DNA from: Selenobaculum gibii
Lineage (GTDB): Bacteria; Bacillota; Negativicutes; ICN-92133
Assembly (NCBI RefSeq): GCF_030273445.1
Contig: NZ_CP120678.1
Span: 149,501 to 213,500, forward strand
DNA length: 64,000 nt
Direction of reading: 5' to 3'
Made by a program: the position numbers and the translations under genes
Notes under the pieces: model-generated
Told to the model about the DNA's origin: nothing
What the model saw: the letters and a program-made list of their open reading frames with translations, nothing else
Databases searched by the model: none
Part shown: positions 1-8,506 of the stretch, piece after piece
How positions within the stretch are numbered: the stretch's first letter is position 1
How the letters are laid out: every line of letters begins with the position of its first letter

Positions 1-337
1 GTGCGGGATCAATATAACGCGTCCAATTGATTTGAATTTTATGAGGGATTAGCTGGCTTAAATATTCACCTAGCGCACCTGCAATACATAGACGACCACA
101 AAAAAATGGACCAAGGAAAAATGCGGAAGAGATAAATAAAAACATTGTAATTGTTTCTATTGTAAACTGTTCAAAAATTCGGCCGCGCCAAATATGTTCA
201 AGGGGAATACGCAAACAAAAATCATGAATATCCGCATAATTTGTTTTACCCAATAGATAAAATAAAAATTTTTGATAAAGTGCAAACGGAGCATAAAAAA
301 GAACGAGTCCAATTAGATAGCCGATAAACCTTTTCAT
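1..337 (-). CDS. Polyferredoxin-like 4Fe-4S membrane protein (partial)
   Basis: This is the N-terminal 112 residues of a protein whose gene continues beyond the left edge. It starts MKRFIGYLIGLVLFYAPFAL, giving one membrane segment near residues 5-25. A second hydrophobic segment (about 62-80) leads into FCGRLCIAGALGEY, which resembles the FCGxxCxxGAxxE signature of NapH/NosR-type membrane polyferredoxins. Those proteins pass electrons across the membrane through 4Fe-4S centres. The visible part supplies only the first cysteines of that region, so the cluster content is unknown. The start lies 25 bp downstream of the TonB receptor stop on the same strand, so the two probably share the cobalamin-riboswitch transcript. 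A role in reducing the imported ligand is possible but is inference from position only. Confidence 0.6.
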   Translation of the reverse strand, partial: MKRFIGYLIGLVLFYAPFALYQKFLFYLLGKTNYADIHDFCLRIPLEHIWRGRIFEQFTIETITMFLFISSAFFLGPFFCGRLCIAGALGEYLSQLIPHKIQINWTRYIDPA

Positions 338-361
338 TTCAAATATCACTATCCTTTTATA

Positions 362-2512
362 TTAGAAGGAATAGTTGACGCTCAACGTATAGGTTCTTCC
401 GCTTGTTGCTTCGCTTGCATAGAATTTACGGTCTAATAAATTTTGAATTCCAAACTGTAAATCGATTTGATCTGTTGCTTTGTAGTTTAGATAAGTATTC
501 ATTAGGAAGAAGGCATCTTCTGAACCATATTCCCCTGTATCAGCATCGGGGCTTTGTCTTTCACTGACATATTGTGCATCGAGTCCCCAATTTGCTTTCC
601 CATAAGTATAATCTATTCCTGTATGCAATAAATGTCTTGGGATATCCCAATTGCGGGTCGTTTGGTCGTTAGATTCGTTTTCGCCGCGTTCGTAAGTGTA
701 ATTAAAATAAGAAGACCAATTGTCATTTAGTTTATGTTTTAATTCAAGTTCAACACCTTTGGCTGTGGCGTTATCAAGATTATAATAAGCTTTGACACCA
801 TTTTTTGTAGCTAAGGCAATTTTATCTTTAGTTTTTACATGGAAGAGTGTAATTCCCAAGGAAGTATTATCGTCTAAGTCTCGTTTCATGCCAAGTTCAA
901 AGGTATTTGAAGTTTCTGGCTCTAAATCTGGGTTTGCTTGTACGCTTGACATTGAAGTGCCGGCGCGGCGATATAGTTTGTAAATGCTTGGTGGGTTGAA
1001 GGAATGTCCATAGCTTGTGAAATAAGTGGTTCTATCGTCAGCCGTGTATTCAAAAGCAATTTTCGGACTTACTTCACTAAATGATTTACTAGGGAAATCC
1101 TGCCTACTATTGCCTGAAGCAAGATAAGAGTAGCCCCCTTCTTTTTTATATTGATCAAAACGCACGCCCGTATATACTTTCCACTGCTCAGACAAAGTGT
1201 ATTGATCTTGGGCGAAAAGAGCAAGGGTATGGGTCGAGCCACTATTGATGCTGTTAAGCGAAGAAATAGAATTCCAATCGTTCCAATTGGTCAAGCCGTA
1301 AGAGGTATAAGTCATTTTTTCTTTCATCCAAGCGAAGCCGGCAATCACATTATGTTTATCAAATTCCCATGTTTTTTGGAAATCAAAATTATAATTTTTG
1401 CTTGGATAACTTGCCAAACTACCTTTCCCATCCCAATCAGTAGAGGTGGCGGATGAATCGGCAGAGCTATAGCCTTCTTTCTTCAAATCAGTCATACCAA
1501 TGCCAATTTTAATTTGATTTTCATCATCACGGTAGTTTATTTTATGTATATCTTGTTCGCGTTCACCAATATAACCAAGGTAGTCGGAAGGCTTAATGGT
1601 TACATAGTTGCCATCTTGTGTAAGGATCGTTCCTTTGAATATCTGATTCCCAGCGCTATCGTAAATATAGCTAAAAGGATTGTTATAAGCGTAATTATAA
1701 TTATTGTGTGTATAAGAGTATTTTACTGAACGATTATCGTCAATATCGTAGGTGAAGTCGACAAAATAATCTTCACTGATTTTCGATTTTTCACCGCGAC
1801 CGCCAATCACATATTGTCCGCTTCCTAACGTTGGAAGGTCAGCGGTTGAAGAGGAAGAACCAGTAGTCTTTCCAGAGGCCGTTTTATAATAGCCGCGATA
1901 TCCTTGCGTAGAGCGTTTTTGATAACCGATGTTAAAAGAAAGATCGTCATTGACTGCACCATCTATGTTTATGCCGCGCTTCCATGTATTGTTACTGCCA
2001 TAAGATACGTTCATATCAACATTCGTTTCGCCAGTGGATTCTTTGGGAATAATATTGATAACACCGGCAACAGCATGACCACCATAGAGTGATGATCCGG
2101 CACCTCTAACGATTTCGATGCGTTCGATTTTATTTAGCGGAATGGAATCCCAGGCGATACTACCGTCAAAAGCGGAGTTAATTTGTTGACCGTCATATAA
2201 AACAAGAATATCTTGACCGCTAAATCCACGCAGTGATAAGCCGTTTTTCGTTTCCGCCGTTGGTGATAAATAAAAACCAACTTCGTTTTGCAGTGCCTCG
2301 CGTGCGCTAAAAATTTGTTTCTTTTCTAAATCTTTGGTAGTGATTACAGTAACATTTGCCGGAACATTTTTTATGCTTTCACTTGTTCGTGTTGCTGTAA
2401 CAATCACAGTATCTAATGAATATTCATCCAATTCCTCCGTTGGTGCAGCTTGAACTGTCGTAGATAATGTAAGTGCTGTTAAAATCATAATCGCTATGTT
2501 TTTCTTTCTCAT
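362..2512 (-). CDS. btuB: TonB-dependent outer-membrane receptor, probable cobalamin receptor (BtuB-like)
   Basis: This 716-residue outer-membrane protein has a signal peptide (residues 1-22, cut near VQA). A TonB-box-like segment DTVIVTATRT follows at about 34-43. The plug domain spans about 45-160, with the characteristic LRGFSGQDILVLYDGQQIN and the IERIEIVRGAGSSLYGGHAV stretch. A 22-strand beta-barrel follows and ends in a terminal phenylalanine (SVNYSF), as outer-membrane proteins do. The receptor takes up a scarce ligand using TonB-ExbBD energy. The sequence alone does not separate cobalamin from siderophore receptors. The cobalamin riboswitch and terminator directly upstream on the same strand make vitamin B12 or another corrinoid the likely ligand (inference). 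No btuFCD or tonB genes are visible in the window. Confidence 0.85.
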   Translation of the reverse strand: MRKKNIAIMILTALTLSTTVQAAPTEELDEYSLDTVIVTATRTSESIKNVPANVTVITTKDLEKKQIFSAREALQNEVGFYLSPTAETKNGLSLRGFSGQDILVLYDGQQINSAFDGSIAWDSIPLNKIERIEIVRGAGSSLYGGHAVAGVINIIPKESTGETNVDMNVSYGSNNTWKRGINIDGAVNDDLSFNIGYQKRSTQGYRGYYKTASGKTTGSSSSTADLPTLGSGQYVIGGRGEKSKISEDYFVDFTYDIDDNRSVKYSYTHNNYNYAYNNPFSYIYDSAGNQIFKGTILTQDGNYVTIKPSDYLGYIGEREQDIHKINYRDDENQIKIGIGMTDLKKEGYSSADSSATSTDWDGKGSLASYPSKNYNFDFQKTWEFDKHNVIAGFAWMKEKMTYTSYGLTNWNDWNSISSLNSINSGSTHTLALFAQDQYTLSEQWKVYTGVRFDQYKKEGGYSYLASGNSRQDFPSKSFSEVSPKIAFEYTADDRTTYFTSYGHSFNPPSIYKLYRRAGTSMSSVQANPDLEPETSNTFELGMKRDLDDNTSLGITLFHVKTKDKIALATKNGVKAYYNLDNATAKGVELELKHKLNDNWSSYFNYTYERGENESNDQTTRNWDIPRHLLHTGIDYTYGKANWGLDAQYVSERQSPDADTGEYGSEDAFFLMNTYLNYKATDQIDLQFGIQNLLDRKFYASEATSGRTYTLSVNYSF

Positions 2513-2609
2513 TTGGAAATCTCCTTGTGTTGTTAATTTTGCCTCTTACCGTAGAAAAATAACGAAATATTAAGAGGGCAAAACAGCGAAAAAATAGATG
2601 CTAATGAAT

Positions 2610-2647
2610 AAAAAAACTTCTTCTGCGTAAAACCACAGAAGAAGTTA
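2610..2647 (-). terminator. Riboswitch expression-platform terminator
   Basis: On the minus strand an 11-bp perfect stem (arms 2616-2626 and 2637-2647) is followed by seven U residues. It lies between the cobalamin aptamer and the receptor start, where a ligand-controlled transcription attenuator is expected. Confidence 0.85.
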
Positions 2648-2689
2648 TATTTTTAAACAGAAAAAATACTGCCCTAAAAATTCCCTCCC

Positions 2690-2900
2690 TATCGCTCGTA
2701 GGTCAACGGTAATTGTTAAGCAGGCAGTTCTCCTGGCTCTAGTTCATCGCTTATCCAAGCCTTCCCAAAGCATACGCTTCAGTGACATCATATGGATTTG
2801 CTCCCTATTACAGTGGCGGGACCGCATCGGTATTGCACCGATTTCCCTATTAAGCCCTAAACGGGCACCTTGCTCCTAAATATTCGATTGCTAAATACAA
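2690..2900 (-). promoter_or_regulatory. Cobalamin (adenosylcobalamin-class) riboswitch
   Basis: Read on the minus strand, the leader contains the B12-box core gcggtcccgccactgta (near 2803-2822), the upstream GGTGCC and GGGAAxCGGTGC elements, and the later GGGAAGGC and GCCAGGAGA elements. These occur in the order known for cobalamin riboswitches. It is followed by the intrinsic terminator at 2610-2647 and then the TonB receptor. Cobalamin binding would therefore be expected to reduce transcription of the receptor and the polyferredoxin-like gene behind it. Confidence 0.93.
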
Positions 2901-2906
2901 TTGCAT

Positions 2907-2934
2907 ATTATATCATAAATAATCATAATGTCTA
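2907..2934 (-). promoter_or_regulatory. Sigma-70-type promoter of the cobalamin leader
   Basis: On the minus strand a perfect TATAAT (2907-2912) is preceded after 16 bp by TAGACA (2929-2934), one mismatch from TTGACA. The predicted start near 2900 fits the 5' end of the riboswitch. Confidence 0.65.
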
Positions 2935-3002
2935 GTAAAAAATAGAATTTTTATATTTTATGTAGTAATCTATAGGCATAAAAAATGCTTGGAGGGGTAT
3001 AG

Positions 3003-3133
3003 ATGAAAAATCTTTTTTGCTAAAAGTTGTAGTAGATATTTGTATGTTTACTGTGTTTCCGATAACGGCGTATGCGGGAATAATGATTGAGATTGATGGT
3101 ATTAAAGCGTATTTGCCAAGCGATGTATTGTAA
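3003..3133 (+). pseudogene. Remnant of a short exported protein
   Basis: A GGAGGGG ribosome site (2991-2997) precedes ATG at 3003, which encodes only MKNLFC before a stop. Shifting frame within the adjacent run of T gives LLKVVVDICMFTVFPITAYAG, shaped like the rest of a signal peptide. It continues IMIEIDGIKAYLPSDVL to a stop at 3131-3133. This looks like a frameshifted or decayed short secreted protein. The mature part is too short to assign to a family. Confidence 0.35.
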
Positions 3134-3301
3134 TAACTTTGCGATTTTATCAGCTTGGGAGCAGGGAAAAGCAAAGGTTGCATAAGAGAGATGAATTTTC
3201 ACTGTGGAAATAAATGTTTAGTAAATAAATTCTAGAGGAAAATAGTTAGGGAAGAACGAAGTGTAATTAAAGTAGCAAAATTTATTTTAATGGAGGATTC
3301 G

Positions 3302-3580
3302 ATGTCAGAACGATTGACTTTGCATGATGTACTTAGGGAATATGGAGTTCCTTTGATTCGCTTGGATGTGACTGCGGGCCAAGAGGAAACGTTGGCGCTA
3401 AGAGAACGATTAATGGCGATTCGTAATGTGAGTGGAGGAAAAGAACAAGGATACTTGGAAGTGAACTGTTCTTTTTATATTGATGTTCACGATATTGATC
3501 GTTATTTGTCAGGTGAATTACCAACATTATCAGAAATTTATGCATTTCCAGAAGATATTAAAGCGCATCAGGAGGAATAA
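3302..3580 (+). CDS. Hypothetical protein, 92 aa
   Basis: The start is set at 3302 because GGAGG (3292-3296) sits 5 bp upstream; an earlier in-frame ATG at 3290 would have no ribosome site. The product (MSERLTLHDVLREYGVPLIRLD...) is a small, acidic, soluble protein with no signal peptide, membrane segment or recognisable motif. It is followed after one base by the next gene, so the two are probably co-transcribed and translationally coupled. I do not recognise the family. Confidence 0.7.
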   Translation: MSERLTLHDVLREYGVPLIRLDVTAGQEETLALRERLMAIRNVSGGKEQGYLEVNCSFYIDVHDIDRYLSGELPTLSEIYAFPEDIKAHQEE

Positions 3581-3581
3581 G

Positions 3582-4067
3582 ATGAAATTTTGTAGAGTAT
3601 TTGCTATTTTGTTGTTATGTTTTTTTAGTGTTTATACAGTGAGTTATGCAGCGATTGGTGGGAGTAAAATAAAAATGTCTGCACCAAAAACTACGCAAAA
3701 AGCACCAGTGAATAAAACTCAGCCACAAAAGGATGGCTATAAAGAATCAGCGCCAGCAAACAGTTATAGTGATAAAGCACCTGCGGCAAACTCGAAAGCG
3801 CAAAGCAGTGCAGTAAATAGCGCTGCAACGAAATCAGCTTCACCATTTGGTGGAATGATGCGTAATATAGGGATATTCGCTGGTGGTATGATGCTTGGCA
3901 GCATGTTAGGAAGCATGTTTGGCATGAATGGTTTTATGTCAGATATTATGGGCTTGATGCTTAATGTACTTATTTTTGGTGGCGTAATTTTGTTAGGAAA
4001 AACACTTTGGGATAAGTTTAAAAGCAGAAAAAATGAAGACGAGAATGTATATAATCGTCGTCGTTAA
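3582..4067 (+). CDS. Exported membrane-anchored protein with Tim44-like N-terminal architecture
   Basis: The start at 3582 follows GGAGG at 3571-3575. The 161-residue product begins with a signal peptide (MKFCRVFAILLLCFFSVYTVSYA). A low-complexity Ala/Lys/Ser/Pro segment (about 30-88) follows. Next comes a Gly/Met-rich stretch GGMMLGSMLGSMFGMNGF (about 102-120), a hydrophobic helix (about 122-142) and a short basic tail. The Gly/Met-rich turn before a membrane helix resembles the N-terminal half of bacterial Tim44-like lipid-binding proteins. The Tim44 domain itself is absent, so the resemblance is only architectural. It pairs with the 92-aa gene upstream and ends at a strong terminator. Confidence 0.7.
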   Translation: MKFCRVFAILLLCFFSVYTVSYAAIGGSKIKMSAPKTTQKAPVNKTQPQKDGYKESAPANSYSDKAPAANSKAQSSAVNSAATKSASPFGGMMRNIGIFAGGMMLGSMLGSMFGMNGFMSDIMGLMLNVLIFGGVILLGKTLWDKFKSRKNEDENVYNRRR

Positions 4068-4074
4068 AAAATAA

Positions 4075-4127
4075 GATAAGGGCTGTTGCCTGCGAAAAAT
4101 TTCGCTAGTGCAACAGCCCTTTTATCT
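4075..4127. terminator. Bidirectional terminator
   Basis: A long inverted repeat (agataagggctgttgc with its complement gcaacagcccttttatct) separates the converging genes ending at 4067 and 4131. T-runs on both sides suit termination in both directions. Confidence 0.85.
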
Positions 4128-4130
4128 ATT

Positions 4131-4739
4131 TTATTTTGCCTGTTGCATTAAATTTTTTAGGGGAAGCAGTTTCAATAAAATTAAAGTAATGATAAGCTCT
4201 GGGAATAGATAGCTGGCATTAAAAATAAAAGCGTAAAAATAGGGGGAAGTTCCTTCGGGCGCATAAGAGGCAAAAAAGACAATACCAGAGATGAAATGAC
4301 AAATAAACCGACCTATAATAGCAAGCGTAGTACTGAGAAAAAGGCGATTAGGGAAGTATCCTGCAAGGCCAATTGCCATATAAGGAAGCGGATAGTCAAA
4401 TAATACTTGTACAGGATGTAAAATATAAGGGTTAAAGAGAAGGTTGATTACGCCATAAAGGAATCCTGCGAGGAATCCAATTCCTGGACCATAGCAAAAT
4501 GCGAGAAATAGAAGTGGAACCATTGAGCCAAGCGTAATACTTCCTCCTTGTGGCATATGATAAATTCGAATTTGATGCAAAATAAAGGCGAGAGAAATCA
4601 TAAGGCCCATATGGGTAATTAATTTTGGCGTTAATTGTATCTTTTTTATGCGAAAAAGAGCAAAAAGTAATATGGCAATGCCTAACAAGGCGAAAATACT
4701 CGTTGGATGGGAAGCAAGCTCCAAAAAATTTTTAAACAA
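4131..4739 (-). CDS. thiT: Thiamine transporter S-component, ECF type
   Basis: This 202-residue integral membrane protein has six predicted helices. It contains YHMPQGGSITLGSMVPLLFL and a later YGPGIGFLAGFLYGVINLLF, followed by HPVQVLFDYPLPY. These match the substrate-binding signature of ThiT, the thiamine-specific S-component of energy-coupling-factor transporters. It would bind thiamine in the cytoplasmic membrane and use a shared EcfA/A'/T module, which is not in the window. The start is TTG at 4739 with AAGGAG 8 bp upstream. Family members are about 180-200 residues; the extra N-terminal helix here adds length. I looked for a TPP riboswitch in the 210 bp upstream and did not find one. 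Confidence 0.85.
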   Translation of the reverse strand: MFKNFLELASHPTSIFALLGIAILLFALFRIKKIQLTPKLITHMGLMISLAFILHQIRIYHMPQGGSITLGSMVPLLFLAFCYGPGIGFLAGFLYGVINLLFNPYILHPVQVLFDYPLPYMAIGLAGYFPNRLFLSTTLAIIGRFICHFISGIVFFASYAPEGTSPYFYAFIFNASYLFPELIITLILLKLLPLKNLMQQAK

Positions 4740-4953
4740 AAGAACATCTCCTTACATTTCAAATATAAAGCAATCGTTGAGTTCAGAATCAACTAGTATC
4801 TAGCATACTACGGGGGAAATTTTTTTGCAATTTAGCATAAAAATTACCGGTTATGCTGTTGTTTTTAAAGAAAGGATTGAATTGGGATTAAATAGGTGTT
4901 ATGCTGGAATGGAGTAAAGTGACGTTTATATAATTAATAGGGAGAGATCGTAG

Positions 4954-5862
4954 ATGAAAAAAATAATTTTTGGAATTTTTATTGTTCTTGGGTTATTGCT
5001 TAATTTTTCAACTGAACGGGAAGTTTTTGCGGCGCAGCAACCAAATAATATGGATGCGAAGCAATACCTAATGGATTTACATAAGGATTTTTATGCTGAA
5101 AATTTAACCGCGCATATTTTAATTAATGCAGAGACTCCAATGGGAAATCTGAATCTTGATATGAATGTTATTGGAAAGAGCTCGGAACCAATTGTATATA
5201 AAGTTACGAATAAAATGACATTTCAAATGCTTGGTCAAACAGCAAATGAAGTTCAGGTGATGCAGTATGCTCAACAAAAGGGAAATGACCTGGAAGTGTA
5301 TACGTTAGACAATAAAAAATGGTACAAACAAAAATTTAAAAATTTTAAAGGAACGTCATCGGAAAAAGAGCTTATGGAGATGCAACTGGCTCTAATTAAA
5401 TCAGTATCGATTCAATATGAAACGGAAGATTCGTTAGATGCCGAATATATTTTCGATTTTTCCCCAATTGGTGAATTCATTGAAAGTTCATTATCAGAGG
5501 ATAAGGACGTATTTAAAAATGAAGCAGATAAAAAACAATTTATTAGTGTTTGTAAAACCGTAATGAATCAAATAGGTGAAATGCCATATAAGGAGCACCT
5601 TGATAAAAAGAACAAATCTATTACTACAACGTTAGATTTTTCTGACACAGTAAGAAGATCGGCAGATGCAATTATGGATCAGTTCCCAGAAATGAAATTA
5701 AGGGACAGAGTTGCAGTTAAACAATTTTTAGATGCCTCTACAATCACAATGAATACTGAAATAAAACCTATGGATGGTAATGAAGAAATAAAAGTACCTG
5801 AAGAAGCGATAAAAAATGCAGAAGAGATGAAACTCGATAAATCAGGTAAAGTAAAAAAATAA
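4954..5862 (+). CDS. Exported protein, DUF6612-like
   Basis: This 302-residue secreted protein has a cleavable signal peptide (about residues 1-27, ending VFAA) and no lipobox cysteine. The mature part has the repeated beta-rich pattern seen in DUF6612/LppX-like exported proteins of Firmicutes (NLTAHILINAETPMGNLNLDMNVIGK, then VYTLDNKKWYKQKFKNF). It ends with a Lys-rich tail. Such proteins are thought to sit in the periplasm or on the cell surface and may bind lipid, but their function is not established. GGGAGAG lies about 8 bp before the start. It is a single-gene unit bounded by its own terminator. Confidence 0.65.
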   Translation: MKKIIFGIFIVLGLLLNFSTEREVFAAQQPNNMDAKQYLMDLHKDFYAENLTAHILINAETPMGNLNLDMNVIGKSSEPIVYKVTNKMTFQMLGQTANEVQVMQYAQQKGNDLEVYTLDNKKWYKQKFKNFKGTSSEKELMEMQLALIKSVSIQYETEDSLDAEYIFDFSPIGEFIESSLSEDKDVFKNEADKKQFISVCKTVMNQIGEMPYKEHLDKKNKSITTTLDFSDTVRRSADAIMDQFPEMKLRDRVAVKQFLDASTITMNTEIKPMDGNEEIKVPEEAIKNAEEMKLDKSGKVKK

Positions 5863-5879
5863 AAAGAGAATAAAACGAT

Positions 5880-5930
5880 AAGGCTACCTCAAAAGGAAAT
5901 ATTTCCATCTGAGGTAGTCTTCTTTTTTTA
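5880..5930 (+). terminator. Intrinsic terminator
   Basis: The inverted repeat aaggctacctca / tgaggtagtctt with a 19-base loop is followed by a run of T (cttttttta), just after the gene ending at 5862. Confidence 0.85.
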
Positions 5931-6075
5931 TTAGATCAAGACGGATTACTTGGAAAGTAAAAGAGTACGGTCGAACAAAAATAAAAGAGGTATATTAACT
6001 AGGAGTTAATATAAAATAATATAATGAAAGGTGTTACTTTATATTTGGGCGTAAACGAAAGAATGAGGTAGAAAG

Positions 6076-7554
6076 ATGAAAAAGTTTATACAGTTGATAT
6101 TAATTAGCTTAGTAATAATCGTCGCTACACAGATGATCGGATGTGCAAAAGAAGAAGTTAATCGAAATGCTGCTAAGCGTGATATAAGAGCAGTTTGGAT
6201 TAGCACGGTTTTTAATTTGGATTGGCCGTCAACGAAAGGGGATATAAATGCGCAAAAAGAAGAATTTATAAAGATTCTGGATGATGTTAGTTCACTTGGA
6301 TTTAATACGGTGATTGTACAAGTAAGACCAAAAGGAGATGCGTTATATCAATCGAAGATAAATCCATGGTCAGAGGTTCTCACTGGTATACAGGGACAAG
6401 ACCCGGGGTATGATCCGCTAGAATTTATGATAAAAGAAGCGCATCAAAGAAATCTTGAAATTCATGCGTGGCTAAATCCCTATCGAGTGACGAGTTTGCC
6501 CGCGGAAAATGATCAATTAGCACCTAATAACTTTGCTGTGCAGCATCCACAATGGGTAATTGAATACGATAATAAACTCTACTATAATCCTGGAATTCCT
6601 GAAGTAAGACATTATATTGTAGATACTGTAAAAGAAATTGTAGAAAACTATGATATAGATGGTATACATTTTGATGATTATTTTTATCCAAAAAAAAATA
6701 TTGATGATAAGATTGCCTATGAGCAGTATGGCGAAGGAAAATCATTGGAAGCTTTTCGTATAGACAGTGTTAATCAATTAGTTGCAGAAGTAAGTCAAGC
6801 GATAAAACAAATAAAGCCTGAGGTTAAATTTGGTATTAGCCCGGCAGGAATATGGAAAAATAAAAGCAATGACGAAACTGGATCGGATACGGAAGGATAT
6901 GAAAGCTATTATGAAATTTTTTGTGACACGCGAACATGGATACAGAATGAATGGATTGATTATGTAGTACCTCAGGTATATTGGACAACCGATAATAAAA
7001 ACTCCAATTATGTTACCGTTGTAGAATGGTGGAACAATGAAGTAGCAGGAAAGAAAACACAGTTATACATTGGTGAAGGTATTTATAAGGATGAAATTGT
7101 CGCAGAACTTGCAGAGCAAATAAAGGTAAATGAAAAATATGACAACGTAAAGGGAAGTGTATATTTTACTTATAGTGATATAAGTAATAATAGAAATGGA
7201 GTTAGAGAAACATTAAAAGAACTCTATCGCCTTCCGGCAATTCCTTATTCTATGCCGTGGCTTAATGATAAAAAACCAAAGCCTGTGGAAGTAGCAATAA
7301 ACGATAATGGGACAAGTAAAGCAATTACTATCTTTAATAATTATCAAGATGCAAAATATTATTTAATTTATCGATTTAATCAAGGGGAAAAGATGGACTT
7401 AACGAATCCTGCGAAAATAATTGCAAAGGTAAGAAACAATGAAGGGGAGTATGAAGAATATGTAGATAATAAAGACGGGGATTTTTATTATGCAATAACA
7501 GCTTTAAATAGAAATCATATTGAAAGCAACCCAACGGTTAAGTTAAAAAAATAA
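6076..7554 (+). CDS. Glycosyl hydrolase-like lipoprotein (GHL10 / YngK family)
   Basis: This 492-residue lipoprotein has a signal ending in the lipobox MIGC (Cys23), so it should be anchored to a membrane. The TIM-barrel GHL10 domain spans about 35-375, with RAVWISTVFNLDWPS, GFNTVIVQVRPKGDALY, HAWLNPYR and DGIHFDDYFYP. Two acidic residues in the last motif are placed where family members carry probable catalytic carboxylates. The C-terminal 90 residues look like a fibronectin-III-type beta domain. The family (formerly DUF187) is inferred to act on surface or peptidoglycan-linked glycans, but the substrate is not established. It is a monocistronic unit with its own terminator. Confidence 0.85.
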   Translation: MKKFIQLILISLVIIVATQMIGCAKEEVNRNAAKRDIRAVWISTVFNLDWPSTKGDINAQKEEFIKILDDVSSLGFNTVIVQVRPKGDALYQSKINPWSEVLTGIQGQDPGYDPLEFMIKEAHQRNLEIHAWLNPYRVTSLPAENDQLAPNNFAVQHPQWVIEYDNKLYYNPGIPEVRHYIVDTVKEIVENYDIDGIHFDDYFYPKKNIDDKIAYEQYGEGKSLEAFRIDSVNQLVAEVSQAIKQIKPEVKFGISPAGIWKNKSNDETGSDTEGYESYYEIFCDTRTWIQNEWIDYVVPQVYWTTDNKNSNYVTVVEWWNNEVAGKKTQLYIGEGIYKDEIVAELAEQIKVNEKYDNVKGSVYFTYSDISNNRNGVRETLKELYRLPAIPYSMPWLNDKKPKPVEVAINDNGTSKAITIFNNYQDAKYYLIYRFNQGEKMDLTNPAKIIAKVRNNEGEYEEYVDNKDGDFYYAITALNRNHIESNPTVKLKK

Positions 7555-7570
7555 TAGAAAAGTTACAGGA

Positions 7571-7613
7571 GAAGAGGACATTGCATTAATTAAGTCGCGT
7601 GATGTCCTCTTTT
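7571..7613 (+). terminator. Intrinsic terminator
   Basis: The stem aagaggacat / atgtcctctt is followed by TTT, directly after the GHL10 gene. Confidence 0.8.
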
Positions 7614-7737
7614 CGCTTAAAATTTATTTTTAGTTTAGATTTTTGGAGCTTTTAGTTTGTTTTTTACATAATGTCTAACGCAAAGGCGAACTTTTGTGGT
7701 AATCTATAATTATATGGATATAGGGAGAGATGAATGG

Positions 7738-8409
7738 ATGTCTATTGGTTATACATATGTAAGTGAGGAAGAATGTCCGATTTGTTGTTATTCTATGCCT
7801 GTAACGAAGTTACGCTCTAGAATGATAAAAATAAAACAAGATAGCGATTTTTGTGCGTATTATAAGGATTTTAATCCTTATTATTATACGATTTGGATTT
7901 GTCCGCATTGTGGTTATGCATCAGATACTAATCATTTTAAAGAGATAAAAGAGCGGGAAAAAGATAGAGTTGCCGAATTTTTAATGGCGCGCCAGATTCG
8001 CATTCCGCATACTGAGTTCAGAACGCGGGAACAGGCGATCACCGCTTTTAAATTGGCGATTTATATAGCGGATTTAGCAAAAGCTCCGGCGAGCCGAATG
8101 GCTGGGTTATATTTAAAATTGGCATGGCTCTATCGAGAGGTTGAAGATAAAGAAAATGAAAATCAATTGTTAGAATTAGCATTAAAAGCCTATGATCGTG
8201 CCTTAATTACAGAGCGTTTTCCTATTGGAAGTTTGACGGATAATGCGGTAATTTACCTTATTGGCGATTTGCATAGAAGACTTGGTGAAATCGAGAAGGC
8301 TACGCAGTATCTAAGCAGGATTATTGGAGACAAAACAGCCCGCAGTGAATATAAGATTTATAAACTGGCGCGTGATGTTTGGCAGGATATGAGAGACGAA
8401 AAGGGATAG
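7738..8409 (+). CDS. DUF2225 family protein
   Basis: The start is placed at 7738 (MSIGYTYVSEEEC), 9 bp after GGGAGA; in-frame ATGs at 7696 and 7714 have no ribosome site. The 223-residue cytoplasmic protein has two zinc-binding-type cysteine pairs, CPICC near residue 11 and CPHC near residue 51. TPR-like helices follow to the C-terminus. Cysteine pairs followed by TPR-like helices are the layout of DUF2225 proteins, common in Clostridia and Negativicutes and without an assigned role. The next gene starts 97 bp later with its own promoter-like AT-rich region. Confidence 0.75.
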   Translation: MSIGYTYVSEEECPICCYSMPVTKLRSRMIKIKQDSDFCAYYKDFNPYYYTIWICPHCGYASDTNHFKEIKEREKDRVAEFLMARQIRIPHTEFRTREQAITAFKLAIYIADLAKAPASRMAGLYLKLAWLYREVEDKENENQLLELALKAYDRALITERFPIGSLTDNAVIYLIGDLHRRLGEIEKATQYLSRIIGDKTARSEYKIYKLARDVWQDMRDEKG

Positions 8410-8506
8410 AGTATTAACCAAAATAAGTAAATGGAATAAAAAGTATGATTGCGGTATAATATAGTGTACGTTTAATCATTACACTATAAATATAGAGGTG
8501 AAGAAG

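Noticed and set aside
4740-4950. TPP riboswitch upstream of thiT
   Set aside because: The conserved CUGAGA and GAUCUGGAUAAUGCCAGCG elements are absent.
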